DNA of 5,300 nucleotides from an uncultured Ruminococcus sp. (lineage in GTDB: Bacteria; Bacillota; Clostridia; Oscillospirales; Ruminococcaceae): contig CALCRR010000179.1 in NCBI GenBank assembly GCA_937894495.1, positions 1 to 5,300 of the forward strand, given 5' to 3'. The notes under the pieces were generated by a model, which saw only the letters and a list, made by a program, of their open reading frames with translations, searched no databases and was not told the origin of the DNA. This document shows positions 1 to 4,725 of this stretch, one piece after another. How positions within the stretch are numbered: position 1 is the first letter of the stretch; every line of letters starts with the position of its first letter. Both the position numbers and the translations under genes were made by a program.

Positions 1-93
1 ATACCCTGCAGCACCGCCCTTGAACAGCCCTGCAAAGGTCACTGTCAGCCAGACCGCCAAGGTCAGTCCTGCTTCGAGTTCGTCGTTTTTCAT
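1..93 (-). CDS. Small hypothetical, probably membrane-associated protein (5' part only)
   Basis: Only the first 31 codons are present; the gene runs off the left edge. The protein starts MKNDELEAG and continues into an uninterrupted hydrophobic stretch at about residues 10-24 (LTLAVWLTVTFAGLF), which could be a membrane segment. The start is well supported: a GGAGG site lies 7 nt upstream (complement of 101-105), inside the end of the preceding gene. The ATG overlaps the TGA stop of that gene as ATGA, so translation is probably coupled. It is the third gene of a leftward run headed by a Cro-like regulator, a place where phages and ICEs carry small early genes. I do not recognise the family; function unknown. 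Confidence 0.6.
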   Translation of the reverse strand, partial: MKNDELEAGLTLAVWLTVTFAGLFKGGAAGY

Positions 94-365
94 ATACCCA
101 CCTCCAGTTTTAATGCTTGCAGCTTTTTGAGCTTTTTCTCCAAAGCTTCTACATTGATGCCCCAGACCTCAAATGCTGTCTCGGTATTTACCATATTGGG
201 ATAGAAAGATCTCTGACCCTTTTCAGCCATTTTCTTTTTGACTATCCGCTTGTACTTTGCCGCTGCCGTATTACCCACCGAGAACAGCTCTCTTATCTCA
301 GCCGTCCCCAGTTCAGAACAGGTGTAGTAGATACGCAGTGCGGTCTTTATGTCGGGTTGTTTCAT
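90..365 (-). CDS. Hypothetical 91-residue protein, possibly DNA-binding
   Basis: A complete small gene with a good ribosome binding site (GAGGTGA just upstream of the ATG). It starts 9 nt after the stop of the Cro-like gene and its stop overlaps the next start (ATGA), so the three form one operon. The protein is basic. Residues about 17-45 (ELGTAEIRELFSVGNTAAAKYKRI and on into KKKM) have the spacing of a helix-turn-helix with a basic second helix. Residues about 72-90 (VEALEKKLKKLQALKLEV) look like a short amphipathic or coiled-coil helix that could support dimerisation. By position it could be an excisionase, an early regulator or a small DNA-binding accessory protein, but no family signature settles this. 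The gene is likely real; its role is inferred only. Confidence 0.7.
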   Translation of the reverse strand: MKQPDIKTALRIYYTCSELGTAEIRELFSVGNTAAAKYKRIVKKKMAEKGQRSFYPNMVNTETAFEVWGINVEALEKKLKKLQALKLEVGI

Positions 366-374
366 GGTGTCACC

Positions 375-584
375 TCACTTTCGGTCAACAAAGCCGAACA
401 GCTCGTTCGGTGTGATGCCCAGTGCCTTACAGATAGGGCAAATGTACTCTGACTTAAATGTTTTACGCCCATTTAAAAGGTTGCTGAAGTCTCTGGGTTC
501 AAATCCCGCTTTCTCAGCTATAGCTCGCTGTTTGTACCCTTTTTCTTTAATAAGTGCGCTGACTCTCTCTGCTGTTGTTAGCAT
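375..584 (-). CDS. Cro-like XRE-family HTH transcriptional regulator
   Basis: The 69-residue protein is almost entirely one helix-turn-helix domain of the XRE/Cro type. After an N-terminal helix (TAERVSALIKEKG), residues about 18-26 (YKQRAIAEKAG region) form the first HTH helix and 29-41 (EPRDFSNLLNGRK) the recognition helix, followed by CKALGITPNELF, the usual end of such domains. There is no effector or peptidase domain. Its ATG follows a GGAGG site (complement of 592-596). It is divergent from the S24 repressor at 836 and is the first gene of the leftward operon, read from the promoter at 648-676. This is the standard cro position in a lambda-like switch, so it probably binds some of the dyads at 626-792 and opposes the repressor. 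The exact family member is not recognised. Confidence 0.88.
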   Translation of the reverse strand: MLTTAERVSALIKEKGYKQRAIAEKAGFEPRDFSNLLNGRKTFKSEYICPICKALGITPNELFGFVDRK

Positions 585-625
585 TATTTCGCCTCCAGTT
601 TTTATAGATAATTTTAGCTAAACTC

Positions 626-667
626 CACTATTCTTGGAGCTGTATATATAATACTCCAAAAATAGTG
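626..667. promoter_or_regulatory. Operator-like inverted repeat over the leftward promoter
   Basis: The arms CACTATTCTTGGAG (626-639) and CTCCAAAAATAGTG (654-667) are inverted repeats matching at 13 of 14 positions, separated by 14 bp. The spacer contains the -10 box of the leftward promoter and the right arm lies exactly between -10 and -35. The arms share a TCCAAGA-type core with the dyad at 718-758. It is probably an operator for the S24 repressor or the Cro-like protein. Binding is inferred from position and symmetry. Confidence 0.6.
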
Positions 668-676
668 AAATGTCAA
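648..676 (-). promoter_or_regulatory. Leftward promoter of the Cro-like operon
   Basis: On the minus strand a perfect TTGACA -35 (complement of 671-676) is followed after 17 nt by TATTAT (complement of 648-653), one base off the sigma-A consensus. Transcription would begin near 641 and give a leader of about 57 nt before the ATG at 584. The right arm of the dyad at 626-667 fills the spacer between the two boxes and its left arm covers the start site, so a protein bound there should block this promoter. Confidence 0.75.
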
Positions 677-678
677 TA

Positions 679-697
679 CAAAAATCCAATTTTTTTG
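679..697. promoter_or_regulatory. Candidate operator, imperfect dyad next to the leftward -35
   Basis: The sequence CAAAAATCCAATTTTTTTG has 6-bp inverted outer arms (CAAAAA/TTTTTG) and begins 2 bp upstream of the leftward -35 box. Its first 8 bases (CAAAAATC) recur exactly at 775-782, in the dyad over the rightward promoter. The region is very AT-rich, so chance symmetry is a real possibility. Confidence 0.35.
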
Positions 698-717
698 AAA
701 CAAAATACAACAAAAAT

Positions 718-758
718 AATCCAAGATATTTATTAATGTTGAACAAATATCTTGGATT
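718..758. promoter_or_regulatory. Perfect 14-bp inverted repeat between the divergent promoters
   Basis: AATCCAAGATATTT (718-731) and AAATATCTTGGATT (745-758) are perfect reverse complements with a 13-bp spacer. It sits between the two -35 boxes, has no T-tract on either side and is AT-rich, so it does not look like a terminator. The arm length and spacing are almost the same as in the dyad at 626-667 (14-bp arms, 14-bp spacer), and both contain TCCAAGA. Best explained as an operator for the switch regulators. Confidence 0.6.
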
Positions 759-774
759 TAACTGAGATCTGCTT

Positions 775-792
775 CAAAAATCTTGATTTTTG
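775..792. promoter_or_regulatory. Operator-like palindrome over the -35 of the repressor promoter
   Basis: CAAAAATC and GATTTTTG form a perfect 8-bp palindrome with a 2-bp centre (783-784). It covers the -35 hexamer of the rightward promoter, so binding would repress the repressor gene, either as autoregulation or as Cro-type repression. The half-site recurs at 679-686. Confidence 0.5.
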
Positions 793-811
793 CATACTTT
801 TGTGTTATAAT
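783..811 (+). promoter_or_regulatory. Rightward promoter of the repressor/exonuclease operon
   Basis: TTGATT (783-788) is followed by a 17-nt spacer and a perfect TATAAT (806-811) preceded by TG at 803-804, an extended -10. Transcription would start near 818, giving a leader of only about 18 nt before the ATG at 836. The -35 lies inside the palindrome at 775-792, so the promoter is probably controlled by the element's own regulators. Confidence 0.8.
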
Positions 812-823
812 GTTGATAGATTT

Positions 824-832
824 GGAGGTGAT
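824..832 (+). promoter_or_regulatory. Ribosome binding site that fixes the repressor start
   Basis: GGAGGTGAT is a near-perfect anti-16S match 7 nt (from GGAGG) before the ATG at 836. The same frame is open back to an ATG at 752, but that upstream start lies before the promoter and has no ribosome binding site, so the 836 start is preferred. Confidence 0.85.
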
Positions 833-835
833 CAT

Positions 836-1537
836 ATGATAGGTGATATGATAAAAGCCAAAAGAATAGAGCTAGGCTTAACACAAGCTCAACTATCAAA
901 GGAAACGGGTATAAAAAGCACTACTATTAGCAACTACGAAAATAATATTAGTTCTCCGAGTGACGAAAACATTTATAAACTAATGGAGGCGTTGAAGTGC
1001 GATGCTAACTATTTATTTGAATGGGAGAAAGTCAAGGACATTCAGCTTTCAGTAAATGAAAAAACACACATAAAAAAATACCGTAAGCTTGATACTTACG
1101 GTAAAAAAATAATTGATCATAACCTTGATGTAGAATATGAACGCTGTGTATCTGCATCTAAGCGAAATAATCCGCCAACGATAGAATTAAGATATTCCCG
1201 TCTTCCAGTATCGGCAGGCGCAGGTGAGTTTCTTGATGAAGAAAACATCGAAATAAGATATTTCCCCGATACACCTGAAGCAAGACAAGCCGATATTGTT
1301 ATTCCCGTCAGCGGTGATAGTATGGAGCCCAAATATTATGACGGAGATGAATTATTTGTAAGGTTGCAGCCCGCTGTTAATATTGGTGAAGTTGGCATAT
1401 TCACCAAGGGTGGAAGCGGTTATGTGAAAGAATATGCTGATGATAGGTTGATATCATTAAATCCGGATTATGATGATATTTACCCTGAAGAAGGCTTTGA
1501 TGTACGTTGCATTGGCAAGGTCATAGGGAAGGTGTGA
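836..1537 (+). CDS. CI/LexA-like phage repressor: XRE HTH plus S24 self-cleaving domain
   Basis: A 233-residue DNA-binding repressor expected to hold the element quiescent and to be inactivated by RecA-stimulated self-cleavage, as in the CI/LexA families. The N-terminal XRE helix-turn-helix spans residues 1-63 (LTQAQLSKETGIKSTTISNYE, residues 15-35, is the HTH core). A charged linker follows, then an S24 peptidase domain from about 115 to the end. The likely cleavage site is an Ala-Gly bond in VSAGAGEF (A127-G128 or A129-G130). The catalytic serine is S162 in GDSMEP and the lysine is K198 in YVKEY, so the machinery looks intact. It is read from the extended -10 promoter at 783-811, divergent from the Cro-like gene, and is followed after 4 nt by the exonuclease gene. 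Whether DNA damage is the natural inducer is inferred from the family. Confidence 0.93.
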   Translation: MIGDMIKAKRIELGLTQAQLSKETGIKSTTISNYENNISSPSDENIYKLMEALKCDANYLFEWEKVKDIQLSVNEKTHIKKYRKLDTYGKKIIDHNLDVEYERCVSASKRNNPPTIELRYSRLPVSAGAGEFLDEENIEIRYFPDTPEARQADIVIPVSGDSMEPKYYDGDELFVRLQPAVNIGEVGIFTKGGSGYVKEYADDRLISLNPDYDDIYPEEGFDVRCIGKVIGKV

Positions 1538-1541
1538 TGAT

Positions 1542-2771
1542 ATGGGACTATTTGATGGAATGCCCTTAGGATATAAACCGAAATACTTAAAGGATTTTTC
1601 ACACAGAAAAAAGGCAAAACCTTCATATACAGCTAAAGAGGCTCAGATACTTGCACCTCAATATCTCAGACAAGTTGAAGACTGCACCAATTTAGTTAAT
1701 AGTACAGTAAAACCTGATATTTATTTTAAAAGATACGATATGATGGTAAGCTGCCTTGTTGAGCTTAAGAAAATGCAGAAAGTAATTAAATTCAGCGGTA
1801 AAAAACCTTCTGCATATTTAAACGAGGTAATAAAAACAAGGGACGAGCAGCTTAATTATTTTATTGAGAGAATATATAGATATTATTTCAATAAAATCAG
1901 CTCTCTTAAAACTGCAAAATCAAAACAAACACAAATAGATAAATTTACTGAAACAATGGCTGAAATTTCTTGTGAGCTGTCCGACAGTTTGATCTCAAAA
2001 GTGCAGATCATGACTGACGAGCTGAGAAATTTAAGCTTTGTGCCCCATAATGATCAATCTTCAAAAAATGATATATATACGGATAATAGCTATATCCGAT
2101 ATAATGTTGAAGGCAATTTATCTTCAAACCTTTTTGATAAGGAGCTATCATCAATACCTTTGGTCAACATAAAATTATCTTCAAAATATATAAAAACAAA
2201 CTATGTTAAGGAAATGCAGGAGGTTGTGTTTAACACTCCCAGAGTCGGTTCTAAATACAGCGGGTACGGAAACTTTGTAGTAATAGATACTGAAACTACC
2301 GGCATTTCGGTTTCCAATGAAATCATTGAAATTTCAGCTATAAAATTTGAGAACTTCAAAGCGACAGCTGCGTTTTCAACGCTCATTAATCCTAAAGATC
2401 CTATTCCGAAAGAAATAACAGATATCACACAGATAACAAATGATATGGTAAAAAATTCTCCTACCATATACCAGGTCATGCCTGCTTTTATTGAATTTGT
2501 AGGGGGAAATGATATTCTTGGACATAATCTCAGATTTGATCTTGAATTTGTTTATAAATATGGCTTTAAATTTCAAGAAGTGAAGCGAAGATATTTTGAC
2601 TCTTTGGATATCGCAAAAAATAAGATCAAAGGATTAGATAACTATAAACTGACCACATTGTGCAATTTTTATGGAATAGTAAGAAGCAATGCTCACCGAT
2701 CTCTTTCAGATTGTTACGCAACAGCAAAAGTATACATAAATCTGTTAGATAAATGCAGACTATTAAAATAA
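1542..2771 (+). CDS. DEDDh 3'-5' exonuclease-domain protein with uncharacterised N-terminal half
   Basis: 409 residues in two parts. Residues about 244-405 form a DnaQ/RNase T-like exonuclease fold with every acidic and histidine ligand visible: D249 and E251 in VIDTETTG (Exo I), D333 in GHNLRFD (Exo II), and H385 with D390 in AHRSLSDC (Exo III). It should therefore be an active, two-metal-dependent 3'-5' nuclease on DNA or RNA; the substrate cannot be read from sequence. The first ~240 residues are basic and mostly predicted helical, with a recognisable stretch KPDIYFKRYDMMVSCLVEL (57-75). I know of no function for this part, which could bind nucleic acid or a partner. The gene starts 4 nt after the repressor stop and shares its promoter, so it should be expressed in the integrated state, suggesting an accessory, maintenance or anti-phage role. 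There is no polymerase or helicase domain, and it is not a housekeeping DNA polymerase III epsilon subunit by context. Its composition is strikingly AT-rich. Confidence 0.9.
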   Translation: MGLFDGMPLGYKPKYLKDFSHRKKAKPSYTAKEAQILAPQYLRQVEDCTNLVNSTVKPDIYFKRYDMMVSCLVELKKMQKVIKFSGKKPSAYLNEVIKTRDEQLNYFIERIYRYYFNKISSLKTAKSKQTQIDKFTETMAEISCELSDSLISKVQIMTDELRNLSFVPHNDQSSKNDIYTDNSYIRYNVEGNLSSNLFDKELSSIPLVNIKLSSKYIKTNYVKEMQEVVFNTPRVGSKYSGYGNFVVIDTETTGISVSNEIIEISAIKFENFKATAAFSTLINPKDPIPKEITDITQITNDMVKNSPTIYQVMPAFIEFVGGNDILGHNLRFDLEFVYKYGFKFQEVKRRYFDSLDIAKNKIKGLDNYKLTTLCNFYGIVRSNAHRSLSDCYATAKVYINLLDKCRLLK

Positions 2772-2789
2772 TCTCGGGCTATTTTTTAA

Positions 2790-2828
2790 CAAAAAAGCGC
2801 CCCCGGTGCTACAAACACCGAGGACGCT
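2790..2828 (-). terminator. Leftward intrinsic terminator between exonuclease and integrase genes
   Basis: In the minus-strand RNA, AGCGUCCUCGGUG pairs over 13 bp with CACCGGGGGCGCU (two G-U wobbles, 7-nt loop) and is followed at once by six U. On the plus strand the two wobble pairs become A-C mismatches and no U-tract follows, so the structure is built for leftward transcription, opposite to both flanking genes. Its obvious client is the short transcript from the promoter at 2870-2898. Confidence 0.75.
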
Positions 2829-2863
2829 GCGCAGGCGAATAAACCGCCTACACTTTATGTGAC
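2790..2863 (-). ncRNA. Candidate ~74-nt antisense small RNA in the integrase leader
   Basis: A consensus-like minus-strand promoter (2870-2898) and a strong minus-strand terminator (2790-2828) frame a transcript of roughly 74 nt that lies wholly between the exonuclease and integrase genes. Besides the terminator stem it would contain a small hairpin with AGGCG/CGCCT arms (2833-2837 with 2845-2849). No open reading frame with a ribosome binding site is apparent. It would be fully complementary to any rightward message running from the repressor operon, or from a local promoter, into the integrase gene. It could therefore act as a cis-antisense regulator of integration. It matches no named RNA family I recognise. 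The existence of the RNA is inferred from promoter plus terminator. Confidence 0.45.
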
Positions 2864-2889
2864 AATATAAGTGTACCATATCCGCCTGC
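2831..2889. repeat. Nested imperfect dyad upstream of the integrase gene
   Basis: Outer arms GCAGGCGAATA (2831-2841) and TATCCGCCTGC (2879-2889) are inverted with one mismatch. Inner arms TACACTT (2849-2855) and AAGTGTA (2869-2875) are perfect. Both pairs centre near 2860-2862. The right inner arm coincides with the -10 of the leftward promoter. The dyad may be a regulator or recombination-protein binding site, or a folded leader of the integrase message. Confidence 0.5.
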
Positions 2890-2898
2890 AAATGTCAA
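2870..2898 (-). promoter_or_regulatory. Leftward promoter inside the integrase leader
   Basis: On the minus strand there is a perfect TTGACA (complement of 2893-2898), a 17-nt spacer and TACACT (complement of 2870-2875) with an extended -10 TG (TGGTACACT). The start site would be near 2863. The -35 lies only a few bases from the integrase ribosome binding site (2901-2907), so polymerase here may compete directly with rightward transcription of the integrase. Confidence 0.55.
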
Positions 2899-2914
2899 GC
2901 AAGGAGGATAAGTT

Positions 2915-4060
2915 ATGCCTATTTATAAAATGAACGGCAAAAAGGACGGTAAGCAAAAGTACCGTGTGCGCATAAATTATGTTGACGACCTCGGTCATGC
3001 CAGACAGCTGGATCGTGTGGTCTACGGCAGCGAGGAAGCCAAACAGCTTGAACGTGAGCTGAACTACAAAATAAAGATAAAGACCGAAAAGCCCGATACT
3101 GCCCTGACCCTGCAGCAGCTCTATGATGAGTATATAAAAGCCAAGACCCATGAGGTAAGAGAGAGCACCCTTGACAAGTCAAAACGAATGCTGAAGCTGT
3201 ATGTGCTCGACAAGTACGGCAGCGTCAAGCTCAATAAGCTCACCCCCGTGCTGCTTAATGAGTGGAAGCAGCATATCAATAGTCTGGAGGGCATAAGCAG
3301 CATTACCACCAGGCAGAACATCTATGGCGAGTTCAGAGCTCTGCTCAACTACGGCGTCAAAATGGAGTATCTGCAGAAAAATCCGCTGCTCAAGGTCGGA
3401 AATTTCAAAGCGCCTTTGGAGTTCAAAAAGGAGATGGACTTTTACACCGCCGATGAGTTCAAAAAATTCATCTCGGCGGCAAGGGCTCACTGTGATAAGC
3501 AGGAGCTCAGCGGCGAGCTTTTCGACTGGAACTATTATGTTTTTTTCTGCATAGCCTTTTACATGGGTATGCGTAAGGGCGAGATCTACGCTCTGCGCTG
3601 GTGCGATATGACTGACGATGAGATAAAGATAACCCGAAGTCTTAACCAGCAGCTTCGGGGCAGCGACAGGATAACTCCCCCAAAAAACAAAAGCTCTGTA
3701 AGAACAATTCAGATACCCGAGCCGCTGAAAGCCGTGCTGAGCGAGCACAAAGAGCGCTGCAAGGTGCTGAAAAATTTCAGCGAGGAGCTGCTCGTCTGCG
3801 GCGGTGAAAAGGCTCTGCGCAATACCACAGTGTCAAATATGAACGAGTATTTTGCAAAGTCCGCCGACTTGAAAAAGATACGTATACATGATTATCGGCA
3901 CTCCCACGCCTCGCTGCTTGCCCAGAAGGGCATAAGCATACATGAGATAGCAAGGCGCCTGGGGCACTCGAACATTACCCAGACCCTTGAGACCTACAGC
4001 CACTTATACCCCAGCGAAAGCGAACGAGCCATTAACATTCTTGATGAAATAAAGCTTTGA
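2915..4060 (+). CDS. int: Tyrosine recombinase / site-specific integrase
   Basis: A 381-residue integrase of the length usual for phage and ICE tyrosine recombinases. Residues 1-58 (YKMNGKKDGKQKYRVRINY onward) resemble the arm-type DNA-binding domain, about 63-160 the core-binding SAM-like domain, and 170-375 the catalytic domain. The catalytic set is complete: R220 in GMRKGEI, a lysine at 257 or 259 in the TPPKNKSSVRTI hairpin, H325 and R328 in HDYRHSH, H351 in LGHSN, and the nucleophile Y361 in ETYSHLYP. The start follows AAGGAGG (2901-2907) by 7 nt. The gene points toward the tmRNA 3' end, 81 nt beyond its stop, the expected arrangement for an element inserted in ssrA. No strong rightward promoter is evident just upstream, so it may depend on read-through from the repressor operon or a weak local promoter. 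A candidate antisense RNA lies across its leader. Confidence 0.95.
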   Translation: MPIYKMNGKKDGKQKYRVRINYVDDLGHARQLDRVVYGSEEAKQLERELNYKIKIKTEKPDTALTLQQLYDEYIKAKTHEVRESTLDKSKRMLKLYVLDKYGSVKLNKLTPVLLNEWKQHINSLEGISSITTRQNIYGEFRALLNYGVKMEYLQKNPLLKVGNFKAPLEFKKEMDFYTADEFKKFISAARAHCDKQELSGELFDWNYYVFFCIAFYMGMRKGEIYALRWCDMTDDEIKITRSLNQQLRGSDRITPPKNKSSVRTIQIPEPLKAVLSEHKERCKVLKNFSEELLVCGGEKALRNTTVSNMNEYFAKSADLKKIRIHDYRHSHASLLAQKGISIHEIARRLGHSNITQTLETYSHLYPSESERAINILDEIKL

Positions 4061-4078
4061 ACTTATTTTTTTGAAGAA

Positions 4079-4097
4079 AAAACGTGTTTAAAACGTG
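4079..4097 (+). repeat. Two AAAACGTG direct repeats, one helical turn apart
   Basis: AAAACGTG occurs at 4079-4086 and 4090-4097, an 11-bp period, between the integrase stop and the tmRNA end. Direct repeats phased on one face of DNA beside an attachment site are typical of integrase arm sites. The same 8 bases also occur inside the tmRNA gene (4421-4428), so chance cannot be excluded. Confidence 0.3.
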
Positions 4098-4106
4098 GAT
4101 AAATGA

Positions 4107-4134
4107 AAATAGCCGCCTATTTAGGCGGCTATTT
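4107..4134. terminator. Bidirectional terminator for tmRNA and integrase
   Basis: AAATAGCCGCCT (4107-4118) and AGGCGGCTATTT (4123-4134) form a perfect 12-bp stem with a 4-nt loop. Read leftward it is followed by a U-rich tail (the stem ends in TATTTTCATTT), so it should end the tmRNA transcript 8 nt after the mature 3' end. Read rightward it ends integrase transcription less strongly (TATTTGGG). If recombination occurred in the ssrA 3' end, this terminator belongs to the element and replaces the host's. Confidence 0.8.
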
Positions 4135-4141
4135 GGGTGTT

Positions 4142-4182
4142 TGGTGGAGATGAGGGGAATCGAACCCCTGTCCGAAAGCCCA
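4142..4182. other. Probable attachment site (one att junction) at the ssrA 3' end
   Basis: The 3' end of ssrA (T-arm, acceptor strand and encoded CCA) lies 81 nt past the integrase stop, and this part of tmRNA genes is a well-known target of tyrosine integrases. The tmRNA is intact, as expected when the element carries the end of the gene in its att core. The exact crossover cannot be set, and no second copy of this sequence is present elsewhere in the window, so the other end must lie off the left side. Confidence 0.5.
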
Positions 4183-4377
4183 TTCACACGAATTTCTACG
4201 AGTCTAGTCTGTTATTTCGGCTCACGCCCGTTCCCTCACCCTCGGGCAAGCAGACACGCCCAAGGATTTAGTAGGCTGCAATACATCTAAGGGTCACAGC
4301 CGTCGCCCAAAGACGTTCACCACTAGTCGACGCCTTATCCTGAGCCGTGGTACTCTCAGGCAAGACGGGCACTGCGC

Positions 4378-4410
4378 TTAGGCAGCAGCCAGTTCAAAAT
4401 TATCGTTGTC
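4378..4410 (-). other. tmRNA tag-peptide reading frame (DNDNFELAAA)
   Basis: Inside the tmRNA, UUAGAC is followed by GAC AAC GAU AAU UUU GAA CUG GCU GCU GCC and UAA. By alignment with E. coli (UAGUC before its GCA resume codon), the resume codon is GAC and the encoded tag is DNDNFELAAA, preceded in the protein by the alanine carried on the tmRNA. The ELAAA end is a typical protease-recognition tail. The resume codon is inferred by analogy. Confidence 0.8.
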
Positions 4411-4506
4411 GTCTAATTTTAAAACGTGCGCCGTTTCAGGAGAGTGCGCTCCTCCACTCGCTTATCGTCCTTCAAGACCCCCGTCGAAACCTTTACATCC
4501 CCATTT

Positions 4507-4585
4507 ATTTCCCCCACCTATCACACTTTTGTGTGGTGGGCAAGATATCGAATCCTCCCCGGAGGGGAGGGGGCGCTTTCGTGGC
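4507..4585. repeat. Dispersed two-hairpin repeat, copy A (upstream of tmRNA)
   Basis: Begins ATTTCCCCCACC and ends GTGGC. It contains a hairpin with CCCAC/GTGGG and CACAC/GTGTG arms, a middle part including GATATCGA, and a second hairpin CCTCCCC-GGA-GGGGAGG with a perfect 7-bp stem. Closely similar sequence recurs at 5141-5201 and 5219-5300. It begins only 4 nt from the tmRNA 5' end and so occupies the normal promoter position of that gene. There is no sign of a coding frame. Confidence 0.85.
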
Positions 4586-4592
4586 TGCTAGT

Positions 4593-4620
4593 ATTTTGAT
4601 GGCTGCGCCAACCTTGTAAA
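4593..4620 (-). promoter_or_regulatory. Weak candidate promoter for tmRNA
   Basis: On the minus strand TTTACA (complement of 4615-4620) is followed after 16 nt by CAAAAT (complement of 4593-4598). If used, transcription would begin near 4586 and carry repeat copy A as an ~84-nt leader removed by RNase P. This is the best candidate I find, but the -10 is poor. The rest of 4586-4725 shows no gene. Confidence 0.25.
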
Positions 4621-4725
4621 CGAGTTGTTGTGCGGTTTACCCCATAATTGAGTAAAACGGTTTCCAGCCCTTAGCACTCTAACCACTAGCAACTAGCAGT
4701 GTAAATCATGTTTTACGACAAAATG

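Larger units (their letters stand above)
4142..4502 (-). ncRNA. ssrA: Transfer-messenger RNA (tmRNA)
   Basis: A complete one-piece tmRNA of about 361 nt, which rescues stalled ribosomes and tags the nascent protein for degradation. The 5' end GGGGAUG pairs with CAUCUCC near the 3' end to give the 7-bp acceptor stem (one G-U pair), and the CCA is encoded (complement of 4142-4144). The D-arm-like GGUUUCGACGGGG follows the 5' strand. The T-arm AGGGG/CCCCU with loop UUCGAUU precedes the 3' acceptor strand. The tag frame lies at 4378-4410. The 5' and 3' ends are set by acceptor pairing and could be off by a base. A strong terminator follows at 4107-4134. A repeat copy abuts the 5' end, and the promoter is unclear. 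Confidence 0.95.

Noticed and set aside
117..621. Plus-strand open frames opposite the Cro-like and 91-residue genes
   Set aside because: They overlap well-supported leftward genes with good ribosome binding sites and have no domain of their own.
718..758. Perfect inverted repeat read as a transcription terminator
   Set aside because: The stem is AT-rich, has no T-tract on either side, and lies between divergent promoters where no transcript needs to end.
752..835. Upstream extension of the repressor frame to an ATG at 752
   Set aside because: It lies upstream of the promoter, has no ribosome binding site, crosses the operator region and adds residues unlike a repressor N-terminus. The ATG at 836 has a near-perfect site.
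3179..3748. Long minus-strand open frame inside the integrase
   Set aside because: Antisense shadow of a clear integrase gene with all catalytic residues; no ribosome binding site or recognisable domain.
4084..4619. Plus-strand open frames across the tmRNA gene and repeat copy A
   Set aside because: The region is a structural RNA and repeat DNA on the other strand; the frames are incidental.
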